Shown here: positions 61,265-64,000 of the stretch, piece by piece
How positions within the stretch are numbered: position 1 is the stretch's first letter
How the letters are laid out: the number at the start of each line of letters is the position of its first letter
Assembly: GCA_030427205.1 (NCBI GenBank)
Contig: JAUHXC010000003.1
Location: forward strand, 1 to 64,000
Reading direction: 5' to 3'
From: a bacterium
Lineage (GTDB): Bacteria > Myxococcota_A > Bradymonadia > UBA7976 > UBA1532
DNA length: 64,000 nt
The notes under the pieces: model-generated
Told to the model about the DNA's origin: nothing
Seen by the model: only the letters and a program-made list of their open reading frames with translations
Databases searched by the model: none
Program-made: the position numbers and the translations under genes

Positions 61265-61543
61265 ATGCCGCGTTCTATCAAGAAGGGGCCGTTCGTCGAC
61301 GTCCATCTGTGGGACAAGGTCGAGAACATGAACCAGGCCGGACAGAAGCGGGTCATCAAGACCTGGTCCCGGCGCTCGACCATCCTGCCCGAGTTCGTCG
61401 GACACACGTTCGCCGTGCACAACGGCAAGAGTTTCATCCCGGTGTTCGTCACCGAGAACATGGTCGGTCACAAGCTCGGTGAGTTTGCTCCGACCCGCAT
61501 GTTCCGGGGTCATATCGCCGACAAGAAGGCCAAGCGGAGGTAG
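61265..61543 (+). CDS. rpsS: 30S ribosomal protein S19
   Basis: 92 aa. [19 protein letters not shown], then [20 protein letters not shown] and [14 protein letters not shown] match the family throughout. Normal position between rplB and rplV. Confidence 0.98.
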   Translation: MPRSIKKGPFVDVHLWDKVENMNQAGQKRVIKTWSRRSTILPEFVGHTFAVHNGKSFIPVFVTENMVGHKLGEFAPTRMFRGHIADKKAKRR

Positions 61544-61547
61544 GAGA

Positions 61548-61874
61548 ATGCGTGCGAAGCTTCGCTACCTGCGGGTCGCCCCGCGCAAGACGCGACTGGT
61601 CGTCGACCTTGTCCGCGGTAAGAGCGTCGAGGAAGCCATCAACATCCTCACGTTCACCCGGCGTTCTGCGAGTGAACCGGTCCGCAAGCTGATCGAGAGC
61701 GCCCTGGCCAACGCCGAGGCCGACGACGCGAACATCGACGCCTTGTACGTCGAGACGATCTTCGTCGACGAGGGGCCGACGCTCCGGCGCTTCCGCCCTC
61801 GAGCGCAGGGACGGGCGACCCGAATCAACAAGCGGACGAGCCACGTCACGTGCGTGCTCGCCGAGCGCGGCTGA
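61548..61874 (+). CDS. rplV: 50S ribosomal protein L22
   Basis: 108 aa. ATG at 61548 gives [20 protein letters not shown]; a longer in-frame start lies within rpsS and is rejected. The tunnel loop region ([16 protein letters not shown]) and the terminal SHVTCVLAE are present. Four nucleotides separate it from rpsS. Confidence 0.97.
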   Translation: MRAKLRYLRVAPRKTRLVVDLVRGKSVEEAINILTFTRRSASEPVRKLIESALANAEADDANIDALYVETIFVDEGPTLRRFRPRAQGRATRINKRTSHVTCVLAERG

Positions 61875-61884
61875 GGAGTCAACC

Positions 61885-62550
61885 GTGGGTCAGAAGACGC
61901 ATCCGATCGGTTTCCGTCTGGGCATCATCCGGACGTGGAACTCCAAGTGGTACGAGGAGAAGCGTTACGCGGAGTGGCTCCACGAGGACATCAAGCTCCG
62001 TCGCTTCATCAAGAAGAAGCTCTACCACGCCGGGATCTCGAAGATCGAGATCGAGCGCATGGCGAACAAGGTCAAGGTCAGCGTGTACACCGCGCGGCCG
62101 GGCATTGTCATCGGCAAGCGCGGCGCGGGGGTCGACGAGCTCAAGCGAGAGGTCGAGAAGCTCTCGAGCGGTGAGGTCTACCTCAACATCCAGGAGGTCC
62201 GTAAGGCCGAACTGGATGCGACCCTCGTCGCCGAGAACGTCGCGGCCCAGCTCGAGCGGCGCGTCGCCTTCCGGCGTGCGCTGAAGAAGGCCATGCAGAC
62301 CGGCATGAAGTTCGGCGCGAAGGGCTTCAAGATCTCGGCTTCGGGTCGACTCGGCGGCGCCGAGATGGGCCGCTTCGAGCGGTACCACGATGGTCGCGTG
62401 CCCCTGCACACGCTGCGGGCGGACATCGACTACGGCACCGCCGTCGCCAAGACGACCTACGGGATCATCGGCATCAAGTGCTGGATCTTCAAGGGCGAGA
62501 TCCTCGACGACCAGCGCACGGCCGGCCGCAACGCCGAACGTCGCCGTTAG
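61885..62550 (+). CDS. rpsC: 30S ribosomal protein S3
   Basis: 221 aa, GTG start at 61885 ([20 protein letters not shown]). The KH domain has [17 protein letters not shown]. The mRNA-entry-helicase region has [20 protein letters not shown] and the C-terminal [14 protein letters not shown] is intact. The tail after residue 210 is short. Confidence 0.98.
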   Translation: MGQKTHPIGFRLGIIRTWNSKWYEEKRYAEWLHEDIKLRRFIKKKLYHAGISKIEIERMANKVKVSVYTARPGIVIGKRGAGVDELKREVEKLSSGEVYLNIQEVRKAELDATLVAENVAAQLERRVAFRRALKKAMQTGMKFGAKGFKISASGRLGGAEMGRFERYHDGRVPLHTLRADIDYGTAVAKTTYGIIGIKCWIFKGEILDDQRTAGRNAERRR

Positions 62551-62559
62551 GAGAGAGAT

Positions 62560-62970
<411 letters not shown>

Positions 62971-62972
62971 TC

Positions 62973-63188
62973 ATGAAGGCCAGTGAACTGCGAGAGAAGA
63001 GCATCGACGAGCTGCGCGCGCTGAGCGACGAATGGCGCAAGGAGCTGTTCGACCTGCGCTTCAAGCACTACACCGGGCAGCTGGTGAACACCGCTGCGCT
63101 GCGGAGCACCCGTCGGGGTATCGCGCGGATCGAGACCCTCATTCGTGAGCGGCAGATCAGCCAGACGTCGAGCGCGGAGGCGAAGTGA
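62973..63188 (+). CDS. rpmC: 50S ribosomal protein L29
   Basis: 71 aa from ATG at 62973 (MKASELREKSIDELRALSD), spaced about 8 nt from a GGGGG ribosome-binding site; the GTG at 62967 overlapping the rplP stop is too close to it. Two-helix L29 pattern with RKELFDLRFKHYTGQLVNT and RRGIARIETLIRER. Confidence 0.95.
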   Translation: MKASELREKSIDELRALSDEWRKELFDLRFKHYTGQLVNTAALRSTRRGIARIETLIRERQISQTSSAEAK

Positions 63189-63460
63189 TGACTGAGGCAA
63201 CCCAGGGTGAGCGCGGTCACCGCAAGACCCGCACCGGTGTGGTGGTCAGCGACAAGATGGAGAAGACCATCGTCGTCCAGATCGACCGCATGGTGATGCA
63301 CCCGATCTACAAGAAGTACGTGCGCCGCCGTGTAAAGTACAAGGTGCACGACGAGCGCAACGAAGCCCGGGTCGGCGACACCGTCCTCATCGAGGAATGT
63401 CGGCCGCTCAGCCGCCACAAGCGCTGGCGGATGAAGGCGATCACCCATCGCGCGGCCTGA
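63188..63460 (+). CDS. rpsQ: 30S ribosomal protein S17
   Basis: 90 aa from ATG at 63188, whose A is shared with the rpmC stop; a GTG one codon upstream is an alternative. The RKTRTGVVVSDKMEKTIVV strand, YKKYVRRRVKYKVHDE and the GDTVLIEECRPLSRHKRWRM motif are typical. Confidence 0.97.
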   Translation: MTEATQGERGHRKTRTGVVVSDKMEKTIVVQIDRMVMHPIYKKYVRRRVKYKVHDERNEARVGDTVLIEECRPLSRHKRWRMKAITHRAA

Positions 63461-63503
63461 GAAGTCGTGACGCTCGCGCCAGGCGTGAGCGAGGAGGACG
63501 GAC

Positions 63504-63872
63504 GTGATCCAGATGCAGACGGTCCTGACGGCCGCGGACAATTCGGGTGCCAAGAGGATGCAGTGCATCAAGGTTCTTGGTGGCTCGAAGCGTAAGTATG
63601 CGTCCATCGGGGACATCATCGTCGTCAGCGTCAAGGAGGCCCTGCCCAATTCGCGGGTCAAGAAGGGCGACGTCAGGCGAGCGGTGGTCGTCCGGACCAA
63701 GAAGGAAATCCGACGGTCGGACGGCTCCTACATCAAGTTCGACGTCAACTCCGCGGTGCTCATCAACGACGCCAACGAGCCGATCGGAACGCGTATCTTC
63801 GGACCCGTCGCCCGCGAACTGCGTGCGAAGCGGTTCAACAAGATCGTTTCGCTCGCGCCCGAGGTTCTTTAA
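63504..63872 (+). CDS. rplN: 50S ribosomal protein L14
   Basis: 122 aa, GTG start at 63504 ([20 protein letters not shown]), with GAGGAGGACG upstream. [19 protein letters not shown], then [19 protein letters not shown] and [18 protein letters not shown] complete the family pattern. Confidence 0.98.
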   Translation: MIQMQTVLTAADNSGAKRMQCIKVLGGSKRKYASIGDIIVVSVKEALPNSRVKKGDVRRAVVVRTKKEIRRSDGSYIKFDVNSAVLINDANEPIGTRIFGPVARELRAKRFNKIVSLAPEVL

Positions 63873-63900
63873 GAGCTCTGCGAGGACAGGGGACGAATCG

Positions 63901-64000
63901 ATGCACATCAAGACCGGTGATGTGGTCCAGGTGATGGCCGGCAAAGAGCGCGGCCGCACCGGCACGGTTATCCGTGTCGACCGGAAGCGCAACCGGATCG
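63901..64000 (+). CDS. rplX: 50S ribosomal protein L24 (partial, 5' end only)
   Basis: The first 33 codons are present before the window ends: MHIKTGDVVQVMAGKERGRT followed by GTVIRVDRKRNRI. The KOW motif (AGKERGRTGTV) identifies L24, and the position after rplN is canonical. Confidence 0.93.
   Translation, partial: MHIKTGDVVQVMAGKERGRTGTVIRVDRKRNRI

Overview
The window is very GC-rich, with G/C-dominated third codon positions. It carries cysteine-rich lipoproteins with DxDxDC-type repeats, Gly-Glu-linker lipoproteins, an Asp-box propeller protein and FHA signalling. Together these suggest a deltaproteobacterium-like organism of the Myxococcota/Bradymonadota type. That assignment is an inference from gene style, not from a database comparison.

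Left part, 0-41.7 kb: a chromosomal mosaic of small transcription units. In order: a cysteine-rich surface lipoprotein; a peroxiredoxin; a two-gene unit whose products share a C-terminal module, one fused to an Asp-box propeller; greB; dus-GAF and cysD-cysN on the minus strand; two small lipoproteins; a tandem DsbA-fold protein; a DegT aminotransferase; a divergent Tex-like S1 protein; a RelE/ParE-Phd toxin-antitoxin pair; a SAM methyltransferase; a DMP19 protein; ychF. Then comes an aerobic benzoyl-CoA island (boxC-boxB divergent from the regulator boxR, with four TGCA boxes between them), a dam methylase, a beta-lactamase-fold protein without its catalytic residues, an acyltransferase coupled to a GpsA-like protein without catalytic lysines, a Gly-Glu-repeat lipoprotein, miaE, lon, an LpoA/periplasmic-binding lipoprotein, a zinc-ribbon/double-FHA protein, and the overlapping proS-pyrF-rlmB unit.

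Right part, 41.7-64 kb: one long head-to-tail block of translation and transcription genes, all on the plus strand. It runs tRNA-Thr(TGT), tRNA-Tyr, tRNA-Gly, tRNA-Thr(GGT), tuf, rpmG, secE, nusG, rplK, rplA, L10 leader, rplJ, rplL, twin hairpins, rpoB, rpoC, a strong promoter, rpsL, rpsG, fusA, rpsJ, rplD, rplW, rplB, rpsS, rplV, rpsC, rplP, rpmC, rpsQ, rplN and the start of rplX, cut by the window end. The tRNA-tuf, beta, str and S10 operons are therefore contiguous. The striking departure is that rplC (L3) is absent from its near-universal place between rpsJ and rplD.

The best leads are: the missing rplC; the box operator/regulator; three enzyme-fold proteins that have lost canonical catalytic motifs (CysN C-terminus, beta-lactamase-like, GpsA-like); the shared C-terminal module of the propeller operon; a divergent Tex-like protein; and a strict context rule in which Asn-Thr is written AAT-ACN in ordinary genes but mostly AAC-ACN in ribosomal/RNA polymerase genes.
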